Positions 24,763 to 33,516 of a stretch of DNA of 64,000 nt are shown in pieces. This DNA is from an uncultured Chitinophaga sp. (GTDB lineage Bacteria; Bacteroidota; Bacteroidia; Chitinophagales; Chitinophagaceae). Under the pieces are notes generated by a model. The model saw only the letters and a list, made by a program, of their open reading frames with translations, did no database searches and was not told where the DNA came from. A program made the translations under genes and the position numbers. The DNA lies in contig NZ_CALEJS010000026.1 in assembly GCF_937898475.1 (NCBI RefSeq), positions 1 to 64,000 on the forward strand, given 5' to 3'. Each line of letters opens with the position of its first letter. Position 1 is the stretch's first letter.

Positions 24763-24770
24763 TACGTTTG
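24763..24770 (+). promoter_or_regulatory. Minus-7 box of the MutS2-like gene
   Basis: TACGTTTG matches TAnnTTTG exactly. The expected start of transcription near 24777 leaves a leader of only about 9 nt before ATG 24786. No clear minus-33 element is visible. Confidence 0.4.
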
Positions 24771-24785
24771 ACGATATAACGAGAC

Positions 24786-26897
24786 ATGAGATATTTTCCC
24801 GATTCGGCCTTAGTGCAACTGGAGTTTGACAAGATTCAGGCATTATTACAGGAACATTGCAAAACGGAGCTGGGCAAGCAGATGGCAGAAGAGCTCCGCC
24901 TGCATACCCATATTGATTACGTCCGTACGGCTTTACAACAGGCGCATGAGTATAAACAACTGGTGTTATTACAGGAGCATTTCCCGAACGACGCAGTACT
25001 GAACCTGAAGAGCGAGCTGCGTTTGCTCAGCATACAGGGCGCCGTGCTGAAAGAAGATCAGTTCATGCTGATACGCCGGCTGGCTGAAAGCATGCACGCC
25101 ATCTTCCGCTTTTTTGATAGTGACCGCCGCGTGCAGTATGCCGGGCTGCACGAAGTAATTGCCCATACCCATTACGAAAAGAAGATCACCGTACTGATAG
25201 ACGAAGTGCTGGATGAATCCGGGCAGGTGCGCGATAACGCCACCCCCGAACTGGCCAAGATCCGTATGCAGCTGTTCCGTAAACGTACGGAGCTGCGCCG
25301 CGTATTTGACCGCATCCTGCAGAAGCTCAACAAACAGGGCTACCTGGCAGATATAGAAGAGGCCTTCCTGAACACCCGCCGTGTTGTTGCCATTTTTGCA
25401 GAGCACAAACGCATGGTAAAGGGTATCCTGCACGGGGAGTCTGATACCCGCAAAACCGCTTTCATTGAGCCGGAAGAGACCATCGAGATCAATAACGAGG
25501 TATTTGCACTGGAAAGGGAGGAGCAGAAGGAGGTGTATCGCATCCTGAAAACGCTGACCTCCCAGCTGAGCCAGTTCGCGACTTTACTGGGCGGCTATCA
25601 CGATATACTGGGATTGTATGATTTTATCAGGGCCAAGGCGCGCCTGGCGCTGGATATGGACGGCAATTATCCCATGATCACGCCGCATTCACAGCTGCAC
25701 CTGGTAGAAGCGTATCACCCGCTGCTGCTCCTGTATAACCGCAGGAACAATAAGCCTACCATACCGGTGAACCTGACCCTGAATAAAGACCACCACATCC
25801 TGGTGATCTCCGGCCCGAATGCCGGTGGTAAGACCGTTACCCTTAAAACCGCAGGGCTGATACAGCTCATGCTGCAGGCCGGGCTGCTGGTACCGGTGCA
25901 CCCCACATCACAGCTGGGCATATTCCGCCAGCTGATGATCCACATCGGCGATACACAGTCGCTCGAGTTTGAGCTGAGCACCTACAGCTCGCACCTGAAG
26001 AACATGAAATACTTCATGGAGTCTGCCAATGGTAAGACGCTCTTCTTTATAGACGAACTGGGTAGCGGCTCTGATCCCAACCTGGGCGGCGCCTTTGCGG
26101 AGGTGATCATGGAGGAGCTGGCCCGCAAACATGCCTTCGGTATTGTAACCACCCACTACCTTAACCTGAAGGTAATGGCCAACAAGGTAAAGGGCATTAT
26201 TAACGGGGCCATGGGCTTTGATGAAGAGCACCTGCTGCCCATGTATAAACTGATGGTGGGTAAACCCGGCAGCTCTTATACCTTTTCTATTGCCCAGCGT
26301 ATAGGCCTGGATCCGGCGCTGATCAACCGTGCCCGTAAACTGGTAGATGAAGGCCACTTCCGCCTGGATAAGCTGCTGAATAAAGCAGAGCAGGATATGC
26401 AGAAGATAGAGCAGAAAGAAAAAGACCTGCAGAAGCTGATCAAAGAGAACGAACGCCTGAAAAAAGAATACGAGATCTTATCTGACAAGGAGCGTAAACA
26501 ACAGCAGTATCAGCTGCTGAAACTGCAGAACAAGATCCGCGAAGATGAGCTGCAATACCTGAAAGATATGGAGCGTAAAATGAAGCAGATCCTGATCGAA
26601 TGGAAACGTACCGACGATAAGCAAAAGGTGATGAAACAGGCCGAAGCTTTACTCTTCCGCAAACGTGAAAAGCAGATCAACGAAAAGCTGGAGAAGAAGG
26701 TGAACGATAAGTTCCAGGAAGTAGGAGGGGAAGCCAAGGTAGGCGACCAGGTAAAGATCCTGAGCAATAACCAGGTAGGCAAGCTGCTGGAGATACGTGA
26801 TAAAAGAGCTATTGTTAAGATAGGGAACCTGCCTATGAACGTCAAGCTGGCTGACCTTGTGGTGGTGAAAGAGCGGCCCAAGGAAACGGCGGGGTAG
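24786..26897 (+). CDS. MutS2-like DNA-binding ATPase without Smr domain
   Basis: The 703-residue protein begins with the MutS2-type core (LVQLEFDKIQALLQEHCKTELG) and a long helical lever arm. The ABC ATPase follows with Walker A GPNAGGKTVTLKT near residue 343, signature and Walker B LFFIDELGSGSDP, and THYLNLK. A coiled-coil of Lys/Glu/Gln (about residues 530-640) and a KOW-like end (VGDQVKILSNNQVGKLLEI) complete it. Bacterial MutS2 of about 780 residues ends with an Smr endonuclease domain; here nothing follows the KOW-like part. Roles known in the family are recombination suppression or collided-ribosome rescue. Confidence 0.88.
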   Translation: MRYFPDSALVQLEFDKIQALLQEHCKTELGKQMAEELRLHTHIDYVRTALQQAHEYKQLVLLQEHFPNDAVLNLKSELRLLSIQGAVLKEDQFMLIRRLAESMHAIFRFFDSDRRVQYAGLHEVIAHTHYEKKITVLIDEVLDESGQVRDNATPELAKIRMQLFRKRTELRRVFDRILQKLNKQGYLADIEEAFLNTRRVVAIFAEHKRMVKGILHGESDTRKTAFIEPEETIEINNEVFALEREEQKEVYRILKTLTSQLSQFATLLGGYHDILGLYDFIRAKARLALDMDGNYPMITPHSQLHLVEAYHPLLLLYNRRNNKPTIPVNLTLNKDHHILVISGPNAGGKTVTLKTAGLIQLMLQAGLLVPVHPTSQLGIFRQLMIHIGDTQSLEFELSTYSSHLKNMKYFMESANGKTLFFIDELGSGSDPNLGGAFAEVIMEELARKHAFGIVTTHYLNLKVMANKVKGIINGAMGFDEEHLLPMYKLMVGKPGSSYTFSIAQRIGLDPALINRARKLVDEGHFRLDKLLNKAEQDMQKIEQKEKDLQKLIKENERLKKEYEILSDKERKQQQYQLLKLQNKIREDELQYLKDMERKMKQILIEWKRTDDKQKVMKQAEALLFRKREKQINEKLEKKVNDKFQEVGGEAKVGDQVKILSNNQVGKLLEIRDKRAIVKIGNLPMNVKLADLVVVKERPKETAG

Positions 26898-26906
26898 ATA
26901 TTTAAA

Positions 26907-27102
26907 ATTCCAGATTCCAAATACCAGATTCCAAAAGTTAATACCAGGAGCCAGATACCAGATTTCAGAGGGGAAATACGAATGCCCCGGGCCAGGTACT
27001 GAATACCAGGATCCAACTATCAGACAGTAATAAATTACCTGTTGTTGGGACGCTGAAACCTGCCATTTGGAATCTGGAACCTGGCTTTTGGAATTTTTTT
27101 TC
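26907..27102. repeat. Heptad words arranged as a long imperfect inverted repeat
   Basis: The left part (26907-27025) is made of 7-bp words such as ATTCCAG, ATTCCAA, ATACCAG and TACCAGA. The right part (27061-27095) holds their complements, TGGAATC, TGGAACC and TGGAATT, ending in a run of eight T (27093-27100 region). The RNA would fold into a long hairpin with a T tail just after the MutS2 stop, a plausible terminator. The middle is degenerate. It fills most of the 308-bp gap before the MarR gene. Confidence 0.8.
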
Positions 27103-27205
27103 ACCCATACTTGTTTAGCTGGCTAATTGTTTCTACTTTTATCCCCGGATTGTGGGGATGGGGTATTTGTGACCATCCGGATATAATAATGATAAAAACG
27201 CACGG

Positions 27206-27637
27206 ATGAATAAGATACCGGTGTCCGAAACGGTGAGCTACCTGATCTCCCGGATCAGTAAGGCGCACCGCAACAGGGCGAATGAGCTGCTGGCAACGCT
27301 GGACCTGCATGCAGGACAGGAGTTGCTGCTGCAACAGATCCATCAACAGGAGGGGATCACCCTCAATGAGCTTACCTGTGGCATGTGTGTGTCGGCTGTA
27401 ACGGTGACCCGTACCGTAGAGCGCCTCGAAAAGAACGGGTTTGTGAAGAAAGAACGCTGTACAGCGGATCAGCGCTCCGTCAGGGTGTACCTTACCGAAA
27501 AAGGTAAGAAAGCAGTGGAGAACATCACTGAAAAGATGTGGGAAGAGCTGGAAAAGGAAACTGTTGCCAATATGACCACCGAAGAAAGGATATTATTGAA
27601 ACGGTTGATGATGCAGGTTTTGAAAAACCTGACCTAA
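27206..27637 (+). CDS. MarR-family transcriptional regulator
   Basis: This 143-residue protein has the MarR layout: an N-terminal dimer helix (VSYLISRISKAHRNRANELLATLDL), a winged helix-turn-helix (GITLNELTCGMCVSAVTVTRTVERLEKNGFVKKE), a wing (CTADQRSVRVYLTEKGKKAVE) and a long C-terminal helix. MarR proteins sense small aromatics or oxidants and often control efflux. The RND efflux operon begins 1.4 kb downstream on the same strand, with one AraC gene between, so a role there is plausible. The Cys pair in LTCGMCVS may be redox-active. Confidence 0.9.
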   Translation: MNKIPVSETVSYLISRISKAHRNRANELLATLDLHAGQELLLQQIHQQEGITLNELTCGMCVSAVTVTRTVERLEKNGFVKKERCTADQRSVRVYLTEKGKKAVENITEKMWEELEKETVANMTTEERILLKRLMMQVLKNLT

Positions 27638-27810
27638 CTTGATTAGCTAGCTAAATACTTATCTAGTAAATAATTTCTTAAAAATGCTGGTTGGATGGTT
27701 TAGATTTGCGGTACTATGTGAGTGTTTTCTGTACTTGTTATCCGAATCGATCGTTGGTGAGGCCGCCTTTAAAAGTTCCACCTGCATTACTAACCACAAA
27801 ACCGTATGAG

Positions 27811-28692
27811 ATGAAGAACAATGTGTTAATACCCGTATACAACATCACAGAATTTGCGAAGAAGGATGCAGATGCGATAGAAGGTTTTACCATTGGAAGG
27901 AATACGAATGCTATAGTGGCAAACATGCACCCGCATCGCCACACCGGGTTTACTATCACCTTATTATTGTCAGGCCAGATCACCCAGTATATAGATTTCG
28001 AAAAGTATACGATCACGGCGCCGGCCGTTATCCTGTTGGCGCCAGACCAGGTGCATCAGCATGAAGAACAGCAGGCGGCTTTTGAATCCGTATCCATACA
28101 TTTCGATAAGGAGTTTCTGCTGGCAGAGTCTCAGGGTATGCTCAACTGCTGGGCATGTGTGTTCTACAAAAGGGCCATACCAGTGAAGGCTGCCCAGATG
28201 CAGGAGCTGATGAATTTTGCAGGTCTTATACTGAAAGAGCATGGTAATGTGCGGCCGCTGCGCGAAAGCATTATCCGTAACCTGCTCAATGCGCTGATCA
28301 TGGCCTGCGCCCGGCTGCCACAGCACAACGTAGCCTATATGCAGCTGGTGGATACAGCGCAGAACCGGATGGTACGCCAGTTCAATGAGCTGTCAGACCA
28401 GAACTTCCGGGATAAGACACAGGTGGCGCACTATGCAGACATGATGCATGTTACGCCGGGGCATCTTAATGATACCATTAAATCTGTTGTAGGGAAGACG
28501 GCCAAACAGGTGATCGATGAAAAAAGGATCATGGAAGCCAAGCGCCTTTTGTTCTGGGGAGAGCTGTCTGTTAAGGAGATTGCGTACCAGTTGCACTTTG
28601 AGGATGATGCGTATTTCAATCGCTTTTTCAAGAAACATACCGGTTATACACCTGCAATGTTTCAGCGCAGTATCCGCGAAAAGTACAATTAA
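27811..28692 (+). CDS. AraC-family regulator upstream of the RND efflux operon
   Basis: The 293-residue protein is read from ATG 27811 (MKNNVLIPVYNITEF); an earlier ATG gives a poor leader. An N-terminal cupin has HPHRHTGFTITLLLSGQITQYIDF and LAPDQVHQH. The C-terminal 100 residues form two helix-turn-helix units: VAHYADMMHVTPGHLNDTIK, then SVKEIAYQLHFEDDAYFNRFFKKHTGYTP, the canonical AraC signature. It lies upstream of the efflux genes and likely controls them or senses an effluxed compound. A second AraC gene follows the operon. Confidence 0.9.
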   Translation: MKNNVLIPVYNITEFAKKDADAIEGFTIGRNTNAIVANMHPHRHTGFTITLLLSGQITQYIDFEKYTITAPAVILLAPDQVHQHEEQQAAFESVSIHFDKEFLLAESQGMLNCWACVFYKRAIPVKAAQMQELMNFAGLILKEHGNVRPLRESIIRNLLNALIMACARLPQHNVAYMQLVDTAQNRMVRQFNELSDQNFRDKTQVAHYADMMHVTPGHLNDTIKSVVGKTAKQVIDEKRIMEAKRLLFWGELSVKEIAYQLHFEDDAYFNRFFKKHTGYTPAMFQRSIREKYN

Positions 28693-28731
28693 TACCGCAA
28701 TTTGTTAAAGAACAATGCAAACAGGCTTTAT

Positions 28732-28739
28732 TACTTTTG
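28732..28739 (+). promoter_or_regulatory. Candidate minus-7 box in the RND operon leader
   Basis: TACTTTTG fits TAnnTTTG. A TTTG at 28701 could be minus-33, but the spacer of 27 bp is long. If used, the leader to ATG 29007 would be about 260 nt. The rest of the 314-bp gap (28693-29006) shows no gene, array or strong hairpin. Confidence 0.35.
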
Positions 28740-29006
28740 CATCAGATTTATAAGTATATGAAGAATTAATAAACACATACCCGGTTCCTGGTAACAAAAC
28801 ACAGCCTTTATCCGTATAAGGTTCACCAGGCGGGATTGACGGGCCATGTCGAACTGACGATACTCTTGGCTATTTCTGTTAAAACTACTACCCGATAACT
28901 GTCACTGAAACCAAGCCTTTTTATTAGATACTGAAAAGTAACAGGGATTGTTTTGTCCTGTAAAGAGGTGCTCATTCGTCTATAAATTATATAACACTAT
29001 AACACC

Positions 29007-30188
29007 ATGGAACTATTATTTAAAAAAATGATCAAAATCAAGCTACCCGGCTACATCTCCGGCATCCTGATGCTGGCTGTCGTTCTATATAGCTGTTCAT
29101 CGAACCAGGCAGGCGGACCGCCGCCCCAGGCGCCGCAATTGCCGGTGATGTCAGTTACTTCAGCGCCGGCTACTACTTACCTGGAGTTTCCCGCATCGCT
29201 GGAAGGAAAGGTGAATGTAGAGGTGCGCCCGCAGGTAACCGGCTACCTGGAGAAAATATTTGTAGATGAAGGCGCCTTTGTAAAAGCAGGCCAGCCTTTA
29301 TTTAAAATAGACGCACGCTTATATGCTGAGCAACTGAACAGCGCAAGCTCTAACCAGCTGGCTGCACAAGCCAACCTGGAACGTGCACAGGTAGAGGTAG
29401 ACCGCCTGGCTCCCCTGGTGGCTGCCAACGTAGTATCTGAAGTGCAGATGAAAACGGCCAAAGCCAACCTGGAAGCAGCTAAGGCTGCAGTAGCCCAGGC
29501 TAAAGCATCAGCAGGCAGCGCCCGTATCAATGTAGGCTACACCCTGGTAACCGCTCCCGTTAGCGGTTATATCGGAAGGATCCCTTATAAAATAGGCGCC
29601 CTTGTAACCAACAACGATGCGCAGCCGCTCACACTGCTGTCTGATGTGCGTGAGATCTACGCTTACTTCTCTATGAGTGAGCCCGACTTCATCGCATTCA
29701 AGAACAACTTCGCAGGTAATACCCTCCAGGAGAAACTGAAACAGGCCCCGCCTGTTGAGCTGATCCTGGCAGATAATACGCCGTACAGCCAGAAAGGAAA
29801 GATCGAAACGGTAGAAGGCCAGTTCAACAAAACAACCGGCGCTATCAGCTTCCGCGCTACTTTCCCCAATCCCGACGGTATACTGCGTACAGGCAACACC
29901 GGTAAGATAAGACTGGCGCAACAGGTGCCCGCCGCTATCACCATACCACAGGAAGCCACTTTTGAAATACAGGACAAAGTGTTCGTATATACCGTAGGCG
30001 ATAGTAACAAAGTAGCCAGCAAACCAATCAGCGTTGCCGGTAAAACAGCTAACTACTATTTCATCAGCGATGGCCTGAAGGCAGGAGAGAAGATCGTACT
30101 GTCAGGAACAGGCGCTTTAAAGGATGGAGCTGTAATTACACCTCAGCCGGTATCTGCTGATAGTGTGCTCAAGTCAAAACCGTTGTAA
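29007..30188 (+). CDS. RND efflux periplasmic adaptor (membrane-fusion protein) lipoprotein
   Basis: The 393-residue product has a lipoprotein signal with Cys in LYSCSS (about residue 30). A start at 29028 (MIKIKLPGY) is equally possible. The family order is clear: barrel-sandwich start LEGKVNVEVRPQVTGYLEKIFVDEGAFVKAGQPLF, an alpha-hairpin rich in Ala/Gln/Glu, the second lipoyl half GYTLVTAPVSGYIGRI, then the beta-barrel and membrane-proximal domain. It bridges the inner-membrane pump (30265) and the outer-membrane channel (33517) as in AcrA/MexA. The 76-bp gap to the pump gene contains a small TATACTT/AAGTATA hairpin. Confidence 0.93.
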   Translation: MELLFKKMIKIKLPGYISGILMLAVVLYSCSSNQAGGPPPQAPQLPVMSVTSAPATTYLEFPASLEGKVNVEVRPQVTGYLEKIFVDEGAFVKAGQPLFKIDARLYAEQLNSASSNQLAAQANLERAQVEVDRLAPLVAANVVSEVQMKTAKANLEAAKAAVAQAKASAGSARINVGYTLVTAPVSGYIGRIPYKIGALVTNNDAQPLTLLSDVREIYAYFSMSEPDFIAFKNNFAGNTLQEKLKQAPPVELILADNTPYSQKGKIETVEGQFNKTTGAISFRATFPNPDGILRTGNTGKIRLAQQVPAAITIPQEATFEIQDKVFVYTVGDSNKVASKPISVAGKTANYYFISDGLKAGEKIVLSGTGALKDGAVITPQPVSADSVLKSKPL

Positions 30189-30264
30189 GTGGCAGGCTAT
30201 ACTTTGTTATGAAGTATAACATGCAAATGAGGATTTTACTTACAAGCTAAAAAGTGAACTTATC

Positions 30265-33200
30265 ATGTTAAGAAGATTTATATTAAGGCCGGTACTTTCT
30301 ACGGTAGTGTCCATCATCCTGTTACTATTGGGCATTATCTCCTATTTCGCCTTGCCGGTTACCTTATTCCCTGATATTGCGCCGCCCAGCGTAACGGTGA
30401 CGGCTTCTTACCCCGGTGCGAATGCCGAGGTGGTAGCCCGCTCAGTGGCGAACCCGATAGAAGAGGCGGTGAACGGGGTGGAGAACATGACATACATGAC
30501 CTCCAACTCCAGTAACGATGGTAGTATGGTGCTGACTGTTTATTTCAAACAGGGCACCGATCCGGATATCGCTGCTGTAAACGTACAGAACAGGGTATCC
30601 AAGGCTACCAGCCAGCTGCCTGCGGAAGTAATCACTGCCGGTATCAGTACACAGAAAGTGCAGAACGGTTTCATCATGTTCATGGGTTTATATAGTGAAG
30701 ACCCGAAACAATATGATGAGAAGTTCCTGCAGAACTATATCAAGATCAACCTGATCCCCCAGATACAACGTGTACCCGGTGTGGCCCAGGCGCAGATCTT
30801 CGGTGCAAAGGATTACTCCATGCGTGTATGGTTAAAACCTGACCGCCTGGCTGCCAATAACCTTTCCCCGCAGGATGTGCTGAACGCTATCAGGGATCAG
30901 AACATTGAAGCCGCTCCCGGCCGTTTGGGTGAGAGCAGCACAGAAACCTTTGAATTCGTATTGAAATATAAAGGTAAGCTGAACCTGAATGAAGACTATG
31001 AGAACATCGTAGTGAAGGCTAACAGCGACGGCTCTATGCTTCGCCTGAAAGACCTGGCGCGTATAGAGTTCGGATCACTGAACTACGGCGCCAACAACCT
31101 GTTGGATGGTAAGCCTGCTGCAGGTTTCGCCATCATCCAGACAGCGGGTTCCAACGCTAACGAGATCCTGGAAAATATTGAACACCTGCTGGTAGACTTT
31201 AAGGCCAGTCTGCCCAAGGGCATTGGCACGGAAGTGATGTATAATGCAAAAGACTTCCTGGATGAATCTATCTACCAGGTGCGTGAAACACTGGTGATCG
31301 CATTTATACTGGTGTTCCTGGTGGTGTTCATATTCCTGCAGGATTTCCGTTCTACCCTGATCCCGGCTATAGCCGTACCCGTGGCCATTGTGGGTACCTT
31401 CTTCTTCCTGCAGCTGTTTGGTTTCAGTATCAACCTGCTGACGCTGTTTGCCCTGGTGCTGGCCATCGGTATCGTGGTGGATGATGCGATCGTGGTGGTG
31501 GAGGCCGTCCATGCCAAGATGGAGCAAACGCGATGGCCGGCGAGGAAAGCTACGCTGAAATCAATGGATGAGATCTCCGGTGCGATCATATCCATCACCC
31601 TGGTGATGATGGCCGTGTTTATCCCGGTTGGTTTCATGCAGGGCCCTGCGGGTGTATTCTACCGGCAGTTTGCCTTTACGCTGGCGATCGCCATCATGAT
31701 CTCCGCGATCAACGCCCTGACACTGAGCCCTGCTTTGTGTGCGCTGTTCCTGAAGAGCGACCATGGTGATGAACATGGGCATGGCAAGAAGACCGGCTTC
31801 GGAAGCCGTTTCTTTAACGCCTTCAACGCCGCCTTCACCTCTATGACCCACCGGTATATCAAGAGCCTTGGGTTCCTGATCCGTCATAAATGGGTTTCTA
31901 TGGGCCTGCTGGCATTGGTTACAATCGCCGCCTTTATACTGGCCCGCAGGGCGCCTACAGGATTTATTCCTACGGAAGACCAGTCTTTCGTACTATACGC
32001 CCTGAACACCCCTCCGGGTAGTTCGCTGGACAGAACGCATAAGTCTACTTCTACACTGGACGGTATGCTTCGCCAGAACCCTGCCGTACGTCATACATGG
32101 ACGGTAGACGGTTTTAACTTTATCAGTAACGCGGCCGCTTCCCCTTATGCTGCAGGTTTTATACGCCTGAAAGACATTGGTGAAAGAGGACCGGTTGAGA
32201 ATATTGACCAGATCACGGGCATGATGTACGGCCCGGCCAGCCAGCTGAAAGACGCGAGCGCTTTCTTCTTTACCTTCCCCACCGTACAGGGTTTTGGTAA
32301 CGTGAGTGGTTTTGAATTCATGCTGCAGGACAAGGTTGGCCGTCCGCTGGACCAGCTGGGTCAGCAGGCATGGGGCTTTATCGGCGCCCTGATGCAAAGA
32401 AAGGAGATCGGCGCTGCCTTTACTACCTTCTCTGCCGGCAACCCCCAATACAGGGTGGAAGTGGATAATTTCAAAGCCAAACAGTTAGGCGTATCCATTA
32501 CAGAGCTGATGCAGACCCTGCAGATCTACTACGGTAGCAGCTATGTATCCGACTTTAACCGTTTTGGTAAGTACTATCGTGTGGTTGCGCAGGCAGATGT
32601 GCCGTACCGTAATGATATCCACTCACTGGATGGTATCTATGTAAAGAACGACCAGAATGAGATGGTGCCGGTGAAAACAATGGTATCACTGAAACGCGTA
32701 TACGGCCCCGAAACAGTAACCCGTAACAACCTGTATAATGCGGTAACCATTAACGGTACGCCGAAACCAGGTTACAGTACCGGTGATGCCATCAGAGCGA
32801 TTGAGGAAACAGCCAAACAGGCGCTGCCCAACGGTTATGGATATGAGTGGACAGGCGCCACCCGTGAAGAGATCAAGGCGGGCGACCAGCAGATCTACAT
32901 CTTCATGCTGAGTATCATATTCGTATACTTCCTGCTGGCAGCACAGTACGAAAGTTATGTACTGCCGCTGGCGGTGATCCTGACCATCCCGACAGGTATA
33001 CTCGGTGTATTTACCTTCATCGGTTTTGCCGGTTTGGATAATAATATCTATGTGCAGATTGGTATGATCATGTTGATAGGGTTGTTGGCTAAGAACGCGA
33101 TCCTGATCGTGGAGTTTGCCGTACAACGACGGAGAAACGGTATGGGGCTGCTTGAATCCGCACTGGCGGGATCGAGAGCAAGGCTTCGTCCCATCCTGAT

Positions 33201-33438
33201 GACATCATTCGCCTTTATCGTAGGTCTGATACCCCTGGTATTCGTGAAGAAGGGATCTGCCGTGGGTAACCACTCCATCGGCTATAGCGCCATCGGCGGT
33301 ATGTTGACGGGTGTGATACTAGGTGTATTCATCATTCCTGTGCTGTACGTTATCTTCCAGTATTTACAGGAAAGGATAACCGGCCGTGCAGGACTGAGGG
33401 TTTACGAAGAAGAGATGGAAGAAGAAACTGTATCGTAA
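30265..33438 (+). CDS. RND inner-membrane efflux pump, HAE1/AcrB type
   Basis: The 1057-residue length is standard. It has one span at the N-terminus (PVLSTVVSIILLLLGIISYFALPV), then a periplasmic porter domain (VTVTASYPGANAEVVARSVANPIEEAVNG), spans 2-6 with the proton-relay Asp pair in GIVVDDAIVVVEAV, and a second half with the same layout (LLAAQYESYVLPLAVIL, LIGLLAKNAILIVEFA, where Lys is the relay partner). It moves drugs or small amphiphiles by proton antiport. Substrate choice cannot be told from sequence. Confidence 0.96.
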   Translation: MLRRFILRPVLSTVVSIILLLLGIISYFALPVTLFPDIAPPSVTVTASYPGANAEVVARSVANPIEEAVNGVENMTYMTSNSSNDGSMVLTVYFKQGTDPDIAAVNVQNRVSKATSQLPAEVITAGISTQKVQNGFIMFMGLYSEDPKQYDEKFLQNYIKINLIPQIQRVPGVAQAQIFGAKDYSMRVWLKPDRLAANNLSPQDVLNAIRDQNIEAAPGRLGESSTETFEFVLKYKGKLNLNEDYENIVVKANSDGSMLRLKDLARIEFGSLNYGANNLLDGKPAAGFAIIQTAGSNANEILENIEHLLVDFKASLPKGIGTEVMYNAKDFLDESIYQVRETLVIAFILVFLVVFIFLQDFRSTLIPAIAVPVAIVGTFFFLQLFGFSINLLTLFALVLAIGIVVDDAIVVVEAVHAKMEQTRWPARKATLKSMDEISGAIISITLVMMAVFIPVGFMQGPAGVFYRQFAFTLAIAIMISAINALTLSPALCALFLKSDHGDEHGHGKKTGFGSRFFNAFNAAFTSMTHRYIKSLGFLIRHKWVSMGLLALVTIAAFILARRAPTGFIPTEDQSFVLYALNTPPGSSLDRTHKSTSTLDGMLRQNPAVRHTWTVDGFNFISNAAASPYAAGFIRLKDIGERGPVENIDQITGMMYGPASQLKDASAFFFTFPTVQGFGNVSGFEFMLQDKVGRPLDQLGQQAWGFIGALMQRKEIGAAFTTFSAGNPQYRVEVDNFKAKQLGVSITELMQTLQIYYGSSYVSDFNRFGKYYRVVAQADVPYRNDIHSLDGIYVKNDQNEMVPVKTMVSLKRVYGPETVTRNNLYNAVTINGTPKPGYSTGDAIRAIEETAKQALPNGYGYEWTGATREEIKAGDQQIYIFMLSIIFVYFLLAAQYESYVLPLAVILTIPTGILGVFTFIGFAGLDNNIYVQIGMIMLIGLLAKNAILIVEFAVQRRRNGMGLLESALAGSRARLRPILMTSFAFIVGLIPLVFVKKGSAVGNHSIGYSAIGGMLTGVILGVFIIPVLYVIFQYLQERITGRAGLRVYEEEMEEETVS

Positions 33439-33439
33439 T

Positions 33440-33509
33440 AAGCTGAACGCTTAACGCTGAGCGCAACAAGCATCAGCGTTAAGCGCCTAAGCCTTAAGCG
33501 TCAAGCGTA
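33440..33509. repeat. Ten-unit heptad array with 13-bp inverted repeat inside the RND operon
   Basis: Ten 7-bp words (for example AAGCTGA, ACGCTTA, ACGCTGA, AGCGTTA, AAGCGTC) run in phase from 33440 to 33509. CGCTTAACGCTGA (33448-33460) pairs exactly with TCAGCGTTAAGCG (33473-33485), giving a hairpin with a 12-nt loop right after the pump stop and 7 bp before the next ATG. No T run follows. It may lower read-through or stabilise the upstream mRNA. Confidence 0.8.
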
Positions 33510-33516
33510 AATTAAA

